Part shown: one piece after another, positions 26,551 to 35,222 of the stretch
Layout of the letters: every line of letters begins with the position of its first letter
Position numbering within the stretch: position 1 is the stretch's first letter
From: G963677485 sp942492855
GTDB taxonomy: Bacteria > Armatimonadota > HRBIN16
DNA length: 64,000 bases
NCBI GenBank assembly: GCA_942492855.1
Contig: OW818647.1
Location: forward strand, 2,480,001 to 2,544,000
Direction: 5' to 3'
Notes under the pieces: generated by a model
The model's input: the letters and a program-made list of their open reading frames with translations, nothing else
Told to the model about the DNA's origin: nothing
The model's database searches: none
Program-made: the position numbers and the translations under genes

Positions 26551-27609
26551 TTACGGGAAGATCGCGGGCATCATCAGCCCGGCGGTCTCAGGCAGACCAG
26601 CCATGATGTTGAAGTTCTGCACGGCCTGGCCCGCGGCACCCTTCACCAGATTGTCTATCACGCTGCTGACAATCAACCGGTTGGTGCGCGGGTCGACCGT
26701 CAGCGCGATATGGCACATGTTGGTGCCGCTGACATTCTTGGTGACAGGGAACTGCCCTGGCTTTTTCACGCTGACAAACACCTTGCCTTCGTAGAACTGC
26801 TGATACATCGCAGTGGCTTCCTCCGGCGACACCTCTTGGGTGAGTGTGGCGAAGCAGTTGGCCAGGATACCGCGCGTCATGGGTGCCAAGTTGGGGCAGA
26901 AGCAGAGCGGGTTCCGCTGGCCGCTGAAGCCCGACAGCGTCTGCTCAATCTCGGGTGTGTGCCGATGGCCGGGGGCGCCATACGCCTTCATGCCTTCGTT
27001 CAGCTCCGCGTAGTGATACGCCAGGCTGAACTTACTTCGACCGGCTCCAGAGACGCCCGACTTGGCATCGATCACGATGCTGGCGGGGTCAATCAGGCCC
27101 AGTTTCAGTGCCGGAGCCAGTGCCAGAGCGCACGCCGTGGGATAACAGCCGGGGTTGCTGATCAGCCCCGCCGAGGCGATCGCCTGGTGGTCGGTCAGCT
27201 CTGGCAGACCGTAGACCGCCTCCGCCAGCAGATCGGTGGCGCAGTGAGCAATGCGGTACCACTGCTCGTATTCTTCAACGTCCCGGATGCGGAAGTCGGC
27301 GGAGAGGTCGATCAGTTTCACGCCAGCCTTGAGCAACGGCGAAGCAATCTTCATCGCCAGACCGTTCTCGGTGGCCAGGAACAGGTATTTCGCCTTCTCC
27401 GCCGCCGTCTCCGTGTCAAACGCCTCTACCGTTGGCATTTCGATGTTCGCGAAGCCCGGGAACACCTCATCCATGTTCTTGCCTTCGTAGGTGCGGCTGG
27501 TGAGGTAGGTGACCTTCGCGTTGGGGTGTGCGGCCAGGATGCGGGTCAGTTCACCACCAGCGTATCCGCTGCAGCCAACCACGCCCACGGTAAAGGTGTT
27601 GTCACTCAT
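26551..27609 (-). CDS. argC: N-acetyl-gamma-glutamyl-phosphate reductase
   Basis: 352 residues from ATG at 27609, with GGGAGA 5 nt upstream; an earlier in-frame start at 27657 has no site and no conserved sequence. VGVVGCSGYAGGELTRIL is the NADP-binding loop. SNPGCYPTA (about residue 155) holds the catalytic Cys and GAPGHRHTPEIEQ the catalytic His. It reduces N-acetyl-glutamyl phosphate to the semialdehyde, the third step of arginine synthesis. No other arg gene is adjacent. Confidence 0.96.
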   Translation of the reverse strand: MSDNTFTVGVVGCSGYAGGELTRILAAHPNAKVTYLTSRTYEGKNMDEVFPGFANIEMPTVEAFDTETAAEKAKYLFLATENGLAMKIASPLLKAGVKLIDLSADFRIRDVEEYEQWYRIAHCATDLLAEAVYGLPELTDHQAIASAGLISNPGCYPTACALALAPALKLGLIDPASIVIDAKSGVSGAGRSKFSLAYHYAELNEGMKAYGAPGHRHTPEIEQTLSGFSGQRNPLCFCPNLAPMTRGILANCFATLTQEVSPEEATAMYQQFYEGKVFVSVKKPGQFPVTKNVSGTNMCHIALTVDPRTNRLIVSSVIDNLVKGAAGQAVQNFNIMAGLPETAGLMMPAIFP

Positions 27610-27743
27610 TGGGTATCTCCCTTTTGTGCTTCTCGGTTTGTGTTCTAGTAGTCTCATTTTACCGCATCACCCGGCGGGGGTTCGCCTCGGGTTGTACGAG
27701 AAGATACAATATACAGGTAAGCCACCCCCCGAAGGAGAGTTTT

Positions 27744-28433
27744 TTGCAGAAATCCCGCAGCTACCGCTACCTGGATGTCATCACCACGATCTTCGTGGTT
27801 GTGATGATCGTCAGCAACATTTGTGCCATCAAAGCACTGCGTATACCCGGCACCTCAATCGATATTGACGGTGGAACACTGCTCTTCCCACTGAGCTATA
27901 TCTTCGGTGATGTGCTGGTGGAAGTATATGGATATGCCAAATCACGCCGCGTGATCTGGATGGGTTTTGGTGCCTGCATTGTGGCGGCGTTAAGCTTCGC
28001 CCTGGCGGTCGCGCTACCCAGCGCGCCGGGATGGGAACTTCAAGAGCCCTTCGCTATGATTCTGGGACAGGCGCCGCGCATCGTCCTGGGAAGTGTGATG
28101 GCCTTTTTCGTCGGGGAATTCGTCAACAGCTACATCATGGCCAAAATGAAAGTGCGGATGGGCGGTAAACGGCTGTGGATGCGCACCATCGGGAGCACGG
28201 CGGTCGGCCAGGCTTTTGACTCGATGCTATTCACGGTGCTAGCCTTTGGCGGTCTGTGGCCCTGGAGCACCATACTGAGCGTGATTATGTGGAACTACGT
28301 GGTAAAGGTGGCACTTGAGGTGCTGGCCACACCGCTGACCTACCTGGTGATCAACTACCTGAAGAACGCGGAGAGCGAAGACCACTACGACCGCTTTACG
28401 GACTTCAACCCCTTCCATCTGGCGGAGAACTAA
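27744..28433 (+). CDS. Queuosine precursor transporter (YhhQ/QPTR family)
   Basis: 229 residues with about six membrane helices. VVMIVSNICAIKALRI, then LLFPLSYIFGDVLVEVYGY (about 48-66) and RTIGSTAVGQAFDSMLF (about 150) are family signatures. It imports queuine, preQ0 or preQ1 for tRNA modification. The start is taken as TTG at 27744 with AAGGAGA 5 nt upstream. A longer in-frame ATG at 27609 overlaps the divergent argC start and lacks a site. I looked for a preQ1 riboswitch in the 130-nt gap and found none. Confidence 0.88.
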   Translation: MQKSRSYRYLDVITTIFVVVMIVSNICAIKALRIPGTSIDIDGGTLLFPLSYIFGDVLVEVYGYAKSRRVIWMGFGACIVAALSFALAVALPSAPGWELQEPFAMILGQAPRIVLGSVMAFFVGEFVNSYIMAKMKVRMGGKRLWMRTIGSTAVGQAFDSMLFTVLAFGGLWPWSTILSVIMWNYVVKVALEVLATPLTYLVINYLKNAESEDHYDRFTDFNPFHLAEN

Positions 28434-28552
28434 CTAGCAGGGGCTTCAGGGGCGGGGCCATTCATGGCCCTATAGTGCCGCGATGCGTTTTTTTGGTTCT
28501 GATGGGTTTCGTGGTGTCCCGCTTGAATATAGGTGCATAGTACTCCGGTTGT

Positions 28553-28629
28553 GGGATGACCCTTGTGGTCATCTGCGCATCGGTTGCGACATGTGCATCG
28601 GGTTTTCGGATGACCACAAGGGTCATCCC
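28553..28629. repeat. Long inverted repeat
   Basis: Perfect 21-bp arms (28553-28573 and 28609-28629, both built on GATGACCCTTGTGGTCATC) with a 35-nt loop. Each arm is itself a near palindrome. A related GGATGGCCCTTGTGGCCATC unit occurs near 59555 and 60048. It lies between two plus-strand genes. Confidence 0.75.
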
Positions 28630-28697
28630 TAGTACAGACCGTAACCCGTCTCCTTCGGTTATAATCAATACATACAAAACTCTGCGCGAGGTGCCGA

Positions 28698-30818
28698 ATG
28701 CCCGACCCTAAAGGATGCCAGTTCACAGTCGACTGCGGCGGTCAGTTGGATGGGGGAATGCTGTTCCGGCATGTGCCCCAGGCGGTGCAAAGCAACGCCT
28801 TCTACGATGAGCCCAACCCGCCAGATAACTATGCAGTGACACGCTTTGAGGGCACCCAGTGTTACGGCTTCGGATGGTTCGCCGAGGACAGCTCATCGGC
28901 GCGTACAACGCCCTGGGCCACCAACAGGGCTGGGGACATCGTGTATACGCCTACTCCGGCGCATAAATCATTTTTTGATACCACTTTACGCTGGGTTCTG
29001 ACTCCGTTAGTCGTCATGGGAACCCCCTCGATGCCCACACCATTGATGGAGGGCGGGCGGGTCACCGCCGAATACGGCTATCCCATCCGACAACCCAACA
29101 GCTATCCCAAGTGGCACACCTACCTGAAGAGCATGTTCCAATGGCTGGCTGATACCTATGGTCGCGATGTGGTGCGCAACTGGACGTTCCTGTTCGGCAT
29201 TGAGATGGATTGGCAGATTAAGTGCGTGATCCCCGGCACACAGACGCTGATGAGTGAAGCCGACAACCGCCGCGAGTGCATCAAGATGATGGACTACTGG
29301 ATAGACGCCGCAGAGCAGGTGCTGGGCAGTCAGCTCTACATGGGATGCTATTACGCCTTCCCGGGCCAGGCCGATGACTATGTGAAGCACTGGGCCGAGG
29401 GCACCAACTACGCGACGGGCAAAAAGGGCACCAACATCGGCTGGTTTGGCTTCAGCGACTGGACGCTGCTCAGCGAGGACTGGATCAACCCCTTCTCGCC
29501 GGTTAAGCGTAAAAACCCGCAGGCCTCCATCGGCATGACCTTCGCCGCAGGCATGAAGTGGAAATCCGACTATCTCAACGCGCTCACCGCGAAATACCCG
29601 CAGCTCTCTGCGCTGGAAATCCACATGCCGGAGTACGGCTATTTCGACTCATACGGGGGAACCGACAAGAACGGGCAGGTGTGCGCGGCCGAAACGGACT
29701 TTGCGGAGCAGCGTGGGGCGGCATTATACAATATGAAGAACATCTGCGCGGGGCAGCAGCCCAACGTGGTGCTAGCCTGGAACCGCTACGCGCTAACCAC
29801 CGGTGACCTTGGGCTGCTTTACTACCACGCTGTGCATCCTCCGGTATTCCATGCAATCCGCATCAGCAAGATGCTGGAGGGCAGCCGCGTTCTGCCTGTC
29901 AGCCAGGCTGGTCAGGAGCTCAACCCCGAGGCCGATGTGCGCCTGGGGGCGTATGTGCAGCATGACAAGGCCACTGTGCTGCGCTGCCTGATGGTGCATC
30001 TGCGCGAGGATATCGCCGCCACCGGCGATGAGCCCGTAAGTCTGAAACTCGACCACCTGCCGATTGAGAACGGGCAGCTTACGGCCGAGTTGTATTTAAT
30101 CGACGAAAAGCACAACAACTGGTGGACCGAATGGCTGAAAGACCGCCAACGCTACAATATCCCCTTTGAACTGGGTCCCAACGGCGGCCATTTGGGTAGA
30201 GACATCAAGCTGGCACCTAAATACATGCCGTTGGCCATCGACATCCGCGCGACGGTTGATGGCGCAGGTTGGGCGGAGTGGACACGGCTCTCCCCAAAAT
30301 ACAAGCTGAAGTCGGCATTCAAGCCCAGCCAGAAAATCACTCTCACTGTAAAGAACGGACAAGCTAAGTGGGAGGGGGTGCTGCCGGCATTTGGTAGTGC
30401 GCTTCTTCAAGTAGTGCTGCCGGTTAAGCCGCTCAAACAGCCAGAAATGGACCTGTCAGCACCCGGCTGGCGTCAGACCGGTGTGCAGAAGGCTGGTCAG
30501 CAGATACTGCTGCACCCCAGTAAAGCGGGCAGTGTGCAGCGTGTGCTGAGCGGCCTGCAACCGGGCAAGCGGTATAGCGTGTATGCCGACATCAAGCTGG
30601 CGCACCGCTTCACCCGACTGGAGTTGAAAGCGGGCACTGGGTCCGGTGTGGCCAAATGCACAGCCATCCGGCACCCACGACAGCAGCAGCTCATCGTCAC
30701 CGCCCGCGCCGATTCCAAAGGCCGGTTGCCCGTCAGCCTGAGCTGCCCGTTGCAGAAACTGCGTCCGCAGGACACCGTGACGGTGTACGGCTTTAAGCTG
30801 TATCCACAGATGGGGTAG
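28698..30818 (+). CDS. GH39-like glycoside hydrolase
   Basis: 706 residues. The first 430 look like a TIM barrel of the beta-xylosidase / alpha-L-iduronidase kind: VVRNWTFLFGIEMDWQ (about 158-173) sits where GH39 enzymes carry the acid/base strand, and ALEIHMPEYGYFDSYGG (about 309) offers the second Glu. A beta-sandwich follows (about 430-580), then a C-terminal carbohydrate-binding-like sandwich (about 590-705, GKRYSVYADIKLA). No signal peptide is visible. The family call is tentative; exact substrate unknown. GAGGTG lies 4 nt before the ATG. Confidence 0.6.
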   Translation: MPDPKGCQFTVDCGGQLDGGMLFRHVPQAVQSNAFYDEPNPPDNYAVTRFEGTQCYGFGWFAEDSSSARTTPWATNRAGDIVYTPTPAHKSFFDTTLRWVLTPLVVMGTPSMPTPLMEGGRVTAEYGYPIRQPNSYPKWHTYLKSMFQWLADTYGRDVVRNWTFLFGIEMDWQIKCVIPGTQTLMSEADNRRECIKMMDYWIDAAEQVLGSQLYMGCYYAFPGQADDYVKHWAEGTNYATGKKGTNIGWFGFSDWTLLSEDWINPFSPVKRKNPQASIGMTFAAGMKWKSDYLNALTAKYPQLSALEIHMPEYGYFDSYGGTDKNGQVCAAETDFAEQRGAALYNMKNICAGQQPNVVLAWNRYALTTGDLGLLYYHAVHPPVFHAIRISKMLEGSRVLPVSQAGQELNPEADVRLGAYVQHDKATVLRCLMVHLREDIAATGDEPVSLKLDHLPIENGQLTAELYLIDEKHNNWWTEWLKDRQRYNIPFELGPNGGHLGRDIKLAPKYMPLAIDIRATVDGAGWAEWTRLSPKYKLKSAFKPSQKITLTVKNGQAKWEGVLPAFGSALLQVVLPVKPLKQPEMDLSAPGWRQTGVQKAGQQILLHPSKAGSVQRVLSGLQPGKRYSVYADIKLAHRFTRLELKAGTGSGVAKCTAIRHPRQQQLIVTARADSKGRLPVSLSCPLQKLRPQDTVTVYGFKLYPQMG

Positions 30819-30944
30819 GTTCGTATGGTCAGTGGCAGGGACACGGGCATGGTGGTGATGGGGTTGTGGATGCGGGTGATTCGGCGTGCTGTCAGCTAAG
30901 TACATTGCCTGTATATCATATAATCTCCGCCGCGCCCTGAAGGA

Positions 30945-31172
30945 CAGTCTATTACCCACAAATCCAGATTGGGATCGTATCGACCATGTGCCGCGACATT
31001 CATGTCTCGGCTATTGATCAACAAGCCCGCTAAACCGGGCTGCGGAGCTCCTTGCCGACAAAGATAACGTTAATGAAGACTGCTTCAGCAGTCTTGGTGT
31101 TCAATAGCCGAGACATGAATGTCGCGGAATCGGTGACCTACTGGCCATGCAATATTTGTGGGTAATAGACTG
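30945..31172. repeat. Nested-palindrome element, family A copy 1 (complete)
   Basis: 228 bp with perfect 19-bp terminal inverted repeats, CAGTCTATTACCCACAAAT (30945-30963 and 31154-31172). Inside lies a second perfect 27-bp inverted pair (30991-31017 and 31101-31127, core CGACATTCATGTCTCGGC) and an inner AAGACTGCTTCAGCAGTCTT-like palindrome. There is no open frame. It resembles a miniature inverted-repeat transposable element and lies between convergent genes. Just before it, CCGCCGCGCCCTGAAGGAC (also at 60349) is part of the same family. Confidence 0.85.
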
Positions 31173-31344
31173 GGGTGACTAAACCCGCGGCAACGGGGCT
31201 GGTAGCCTGCGGAATGAGCGTCCAGTCCAGGTGCGACGGGTGCAGCTATCCGCAAGACCGGCGCGGTCCACAGCCTTCTGCAAGCGTGAGCGTCTCGCCA
31301 GACCGCCCCGGACAGTGCCATTCGGGCTGCTACGGCAGTGAGCA
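31173..31344. repeat. Repeat fragments after family A element
   Basis: GGTGACTAAACCCGCGGCA (31175-31193) recurs at 44454 and, inverted, near 59656-59674. CTATCCGCAAGACCGGCGCG near 31246 matches the repeat at 17983. No coding signal. Confidence 0.55.
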
Positions 31345-33123
31345 CTAATCCGGTAGTGGCAACCCCATGGCCTGAAGCCATGCGCGCTGTTTCGCCACCC
31401 GCTCCTCACCGCCGACCGGTAGGCGCAACGGACGGCCGCGGCCATCAATCAACAGGCCGACCACGCCGCCTTCAACCTCGGTGGTGAGTGGTTTCCCCTT
31501 GCCTGCACCCACATCGTAACCTCTGGCGGGTTGGATGGTCACGCTGCGTTTGACACCCTCCGCCAGCGGGATCAGCTTCAGCTCACCGGAGGAAACAGCG
31601 TAGCTCTGCCCATCCATCTGCAGGGTGACCACGGCGTCGCCCTCCTTGCCCGTGCCCACAGGCGAGATGCAGCTTCCCAGCTTCACCAGACAGTCGCGGT
31701 GGAACACCTCGGTGGCGGCTTCTGGTGCCACTGTGGCCAGCACGCCCAACTGCGGCATCATAAAGATGCTGTCTACGGCCAGCATGGTCACGCCTTCTGG
31801 CTGGAAGGCATCCACCATCATCAGTGCTGCCTGAGCACGCAGGGGCGCGTGGCTGAGCACACCACCTGAGCCAATGATCATATCCAGCTCCATCAGGTTC
31901 ACCAGCGTCGCCCCGGTGTTGCTCTGGCTCATCGCATCGCCGATCGTGCGCTGCTGCTGCACGCCCTTCAGACCGCGTGCCAGCGATTTATGGTGGTCAA
32001 ACGCCAGACGCAGTGCCTCACGGCAGACGGACTGCTCAACATACAGATCTTCCAGCGTATGAGGGATCGTGGTGGGCCGCACCATTTTGTTACGCATCCG
32101 GTTGCGCAGAACTATTTCGTCCATATTGAAGGGGTTCCAGCGCATGATATTGGGCAGACCCGCCTCCACCATCACGTTGCAGATGCTGTAACTCATCCCC
32201 AGGTTGGCCGAGACGGTCCGGTTGTAGTGACCCGCAAACACGCTGAATACGTCCGTCGTAGCCCCGCCTATGTCCACCCCAAGGATGTTGATGTTCTCCT
32301 GCTGTGCGATGGTCTGCATGATGGCTCCCACCGCGTTGGGCGTGGACATGATGTCGGCACTAGTCCAGCCCATCAGCTTGCCGTAACCCGGCGCTTGCCG
32401 CATCACGTGCTCTAGGAACAGCTCATGGATCGCTTCTCGGGCCGGACCCAGGTTCTCTTCGTCCAGAGTGGGGCGCAGATTGTCTACGAAGCGCAGGTCG
32501 ACCCTGTTCTCCAGCAACTGCCCGACGGGCTCGCGCGCCTCCTTGTTGCCGGCGTAGATGACCGGCAGGTCCATACCCCCCAGCCGGGGTTTTGGATCGG
32601 CGGAAAGCAGGATTTCGGCCATCTCTACCAGGTGGTTCACCGTGCCGCCATCGGTACCGCCGGACATCAGTATCATGTCCGGCCGTAACTGCCGGATGCG
32701 CTGCACCTTTTGGTATTCCTTACGGCCATCATCTACGGCGATCACGTCCATGATGATCGCACCAGCACCCAAAGCCGCCCGTTGGGCTGACTCAGCCGAC
32801 ATCTGCTTCACCACACCGCTGACCGTCATCTGCAACCCTCCGCCCGCCGATGAGGTGCTGAGGTAGGCATCGACACCCTCTCCCTGGTCGTTCTGAGGCG
32901 TGATGATGGTGTCATCTTTGATGAACCGTCGACCAGTCAGCTCCTCCACCTCGCGCACCGCGTTAAGCACGCCAATGGTTACGTCATCAAACGGAGCCTC
33001 AACCGTGGTGGGGGCTTCGCCACGCGCCACCAGGCGGTATTCATTGCCGCTCAACTCAATCAATATGCACTTTGTGGTCGTGCTTCCGCAGTCTGTGGCC
33101 AGGATGGATCGCAGTTGGCTCAT
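31345..33123 (-). CDS. MutL/GlmL-type ASKHA ATPase
   Basis: 592 residues from ATG at 33123 (GGGGAA 8 nt upstream); an earlier in-frame ATG adds an unconserved tail. ATDCGSTTTKCILIE (about 8) and LGVDIGGATTDVFSVF (about 280) are phosphate loops of the actin/Hsp70/sugar-kinase fold, and MILMSGGTDGG (about 150) is family specific. Relatives are called glutamate mutase accessory protein; that name comes from clostridial gene clusters with the B12-dependent mutase. No mutase subunits are in the window, so the partner is unknown. It may protect or reload a cobalamin enzyme elsewhere. Confidence 0.85.
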   Translation of the reverse strand: MSQLRSILATDCGSTTTKCILIELSGNEYRLVARGEAPTTVEAPFDDVTIGVLNAVREVEELTGRRFIKDDTIITPQNDQGEGVDAYLSTSSAGGGLQMTVSGVVKQMSAESAQRAALGAGAIIMDVIAVDDGRKEYQKVQRIRQLRPDMILMSGGTDGGTVNHLVEMAEILLSADPKPRLGGMDLPVIYAGNKEAREPVGQLLENRVDLRFVDNLRPTLDEENLGPAREAIHELFLEHVMRQAPGYGKLMGWTSADIMSTPNAVGAIMQTIAQQENINILGVDIGGATTDVFSVFAGHYNRTVSANLGMSYSICNVMVEAGLPNIMRWNPFNMDEIVLRNRMRNKMVRPTTIPHTLEDLYVEQSVCREALRLAFDHHKSLARGLKGVQQQRTIGDAMSQSNTGATLVNLMELDMIIGSGGVLSHAPLRAQAALMMVDAFQPEGVTMLAVDSIFMMPQLGVLATVAPEAATEVFHRDCLVKLGSCISPVGTGKEGDAVVTLQMDGQSYAVSSGELKLIPLAEGVKRSVTIQPARGYDVGAGKGKPLTTEVEGGVVGLLIDGRGRPLRLPVGGEERVAKQRAWLQAMGLPLPD

Positions 33124-33243
33124 GTTGAAGTTCCCCAGTTGATTGTAGTGATAGGTGCATGGATTACTATATTCGGTAATAGCCATCAGTTATTGCTGCC
33201 ATGTATATGTCAGCATCTGTATACCGACAGAAGGCATCCCTAC

Positions 33244-33473
33244 GGGCACCCACGAAGTGGGTATGATTCTTATAGCCAGGGGTGAGCGAAGCGATACCCC
33301 TGGAACGCGGCACATCTATCCTACCCCGAAGTGGGTCGCGCCTATTCGTAGCAGCCGCTATATCAGTCACCAAATCCGACCCCCTTCGGGGGTAAATGCT
33401 TTTTGTCGCCTGCCACGGGTTGCGCTGGCGCTTACCCGTGGCTATAAGAATCTTACCCCATTCGGGGTGCCGG
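33244..33473. repeat. Inverted-repeat element, family B copy 1
   Basis: About 230 bp. The left part has GGGCACCCACGAAGTGGG and ATTCTTATAGCCAGGGGT. The right part repeats them inverted (CCCGTGGCTATAAGAATC, then CCATTCGGGGTGCCGGA). Frames here read ARGERSDTPGT or LTRGYKN, but these come from the repeat and are not genes. It fills the gap between mutL and marC. Confidence 0.8.
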
Positions 33474-33539
33474 ACGCCTATAAGCTATGACAGATCGTTG
33501 ACTATAGCACGGTCATCGATCATGGCTACTTGGCTAATG

Positions 33540-34145
33540 TTATTTCAACGCGCTTCGGAAGCCGGTGATGATCATCTGCGCGGCCAGGCTGGCCAGGATC
33601 AGGCCCGAGAGCTTGCTCAGCACGTTGATGGTGAGGTGACCCAGCCTTTTCTCCATCCAGGAGCCGGCCAGCAGCAGACCACCCACGAGGATGGTGGCCA
33701 TGGTCAACGACAGTGCGATGCTCAGGCTGTGCAGTGTGCCCGCATTCTCGATGCCCATCACCATGATGGTGCCGATCGTGGCAGGGCCTAACAGCACAGG
33801 GATCGCCAGCGGCACCACCGCGATGTCCTCATTGGGGTCACGCCCTTCGGCCATCTGCGAGGGCTGCTGCAACGCCACGCCGTTCAGAAAGAGCAGGGCA
33901 CCCGCACCGATACGGAAAGCGTCCAGCGTGATGCCCAGCACTCCGAATATCCATTGCCCGGCGAACAGCAGGATCAGGCTAGCGATCCACACCGCTACCG
34001 TTGCCCTTGTAGCCAGACGGCGTTTTTGGTGGATGTCGTGCTGTTTGGTAAGGGCCAGGTAGGTTGCCAGACCTGCGAATGGGGTCAGCAGAAAGAAAAA
34101 CTTGATGGTGTTGGCCATCAGCAGATGCCAGTCGAATTCGTTCAT
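33540..34145 (-). CDS. MarC-family integral membrane protein
   Basis: 201 residues with six hydrophobic segments. FFLLTPFAGLATYLAL is the MarC/NAAT start (usually NPxG), and VVPLAIPVLLGPATIGTIMVM (about 105-125) is the family core. The role is unclear: once linked to multiple antibiotic resistance, and in some archaea to amino-acid transport. Here it is followed by a Na/Ca exchanger gene on the same strand, 118 bp away. Confidence 0.9.
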   Translation of the reverse strand: MNEFDWHLLMANTIKFFFLLTPFAGLATYLALTKQHDIHQKRRLATRATVAVWIASLILLFAGQWIFGVLGITLDAFRIGAGALLFLNGVALQQPSQMAEGRDPNEDIAVVPLAIPVLLGPATIGTIMVMGIENAGTLHSLSIALSLTMATILVGGLLLAGSWMEKRLGHLTINVLSKLSGLILASLAAQMIITGFRSALK

Positions 34146-34263
34146 GCTGCCTCGCTACAGGATGTGATGATATCTCGCACTTTTAGTATAACGCCAGGGT
34201 GACCGACGTTGCGTTGTGGTCAGAGGCCGTAAATGCGCAACAGCGCTGGCACATAACCCCTCC

Positions 34264-35175
34264 CTACCGAATCAGCCCCACATAGGCCGCATACAGGGCG
34301 ATCAGCACCACCCCGCGCCAGCGTGCCAGGAGGCCTGCACGGTTGGGCAGTGTCAAGGCGACCGTGATGATGCCAAACAGAAGCACTATCCAGGTCTCTC
34401 TGAGGTTCACCTTGATGTCGCATATGGTAGCGGCGACGCCAAGAATCATCATCCCGTTGAATAGATTGCTGCCGATGATGGCATTGAGCCCGATGTCATC
34501 GTGGCCTTTCCATCGACTGATCAGCACGGTGGCCAGCTCAGGAACAGAGGTGCCAAACGCCACGATCACCGCACCCACTATGAAGGGGTCCAGCCCCATT
34601 TTGTGTGCGACCCCACTGGCACCCAACACTATATAGTGACCGGCGGCTACCAGTAAAGCCAGCCCTACGACGGCATATACCAGCGATATGTAACTGGACT
34701 TCGTCGGCTCTGCGCCGTCGCTCACCCGCTGTTCCCGTGCGCGCAAGGTGACCCAGGTCACCCACACCACAAACACTATCAACAATATGACCCCGTCCAG
34801 GCGCGACAGCACCCCATCGGCCGATAAAATGCCCACCAGCAGCGGGGCGGCCATCGCCAGGAAGTAGTTGCCAATCACCTCACGCCGGTCGTTCTTCAGA
34901 CCACCCATCACCAGGGCCAGCCCCAGGATCAACCCCACGTTCACCACGTTGCTGCCAAGCGCATCACCCATCGCGATCTCCGGCTTCTTGTTCATGGCCG
35001 AAGAGATGGCCACAGACAGCTCAGGGCTGGATGTGGCGAATGCGGTGATAGTGACGGCAATGATACCCGCCGATACTCGCAGCCACCTGGCGAGCCCAAC
35101 CATCCCGCGGATGAACAGCTCACCGCCAGACGCGGCGCACACCACCCCAATCACCATCGCAGCGTAATCATTCAT
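34264..35175 (-). CDS. Sodium/calcium exchanger family protein (YrbG-like)
   Basis: 303 residues and about ten helices with both alpha repeats of the CaCA family: ITAFATSSPELSVAI with GDALGSNVVNVGLILG (about 45-85), and VAFGTSVPELATVLIS with LNAIIGSNLFNGMMILG (about 205-245). The Glu of each PEL and the Asn of each GSN bind Ca2+ in known structures. It probably uses sodium or protons to expel Ca2+. ATG at 35175 has GAGGGG 9 nt upstream; the GTG at 35181 is too close to that site. Confidence 0.92.
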   Translation of the reverse strand: MNDYAAMVIGVVCAASGGELFIRGMVGLARWLRVSAGIIAVTITAFATSSPELSVAISSAMNKKPEIAMGDALGSNVVNVGLILGLALVMGGLKNDRREVIGNYFLAMAAPLLVGILSADGVLSRLDGVILLIVFVVWVTWVTLRAREQRVSDGAEPTKSSYISLVYAVVGLALLVAAGHYIVLGASGVAHKMGLDPFIVGAVIVAFGTSVPELATVLISRWKGHDDIGLNAIIGSNLFNGMMILGVAATICDIKVNLRETWIVLLFGIITVALTLPNRAGLLARWRGVVLIALYAAYVGLIR

Positions 35176-35222
35176 ATCCACAAACCCCTCATATCACCAA
35201 AGTGATGTAACCTGAAACACTA

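Noticed and set aside
26542..27648. Plus-strand frame of equal length opposite argC
   Set aside because: argC has complete catalytic motifs; the opposite frame has none and is compositional.
27610..27743. preQ1 riboswitch before the queuosine precursor transporter
   Set aside because: GGGGGTTCGCCTC is only loosely like the class I core and the A-rich tail is missing.
33155..33490. Open frames reading ARGERSDTPGT and LTRGYKN
   Set aside because: They lie wholly inside family B repeats and recur at 47067 and 60098 with the same repeat, so they are not proteins.
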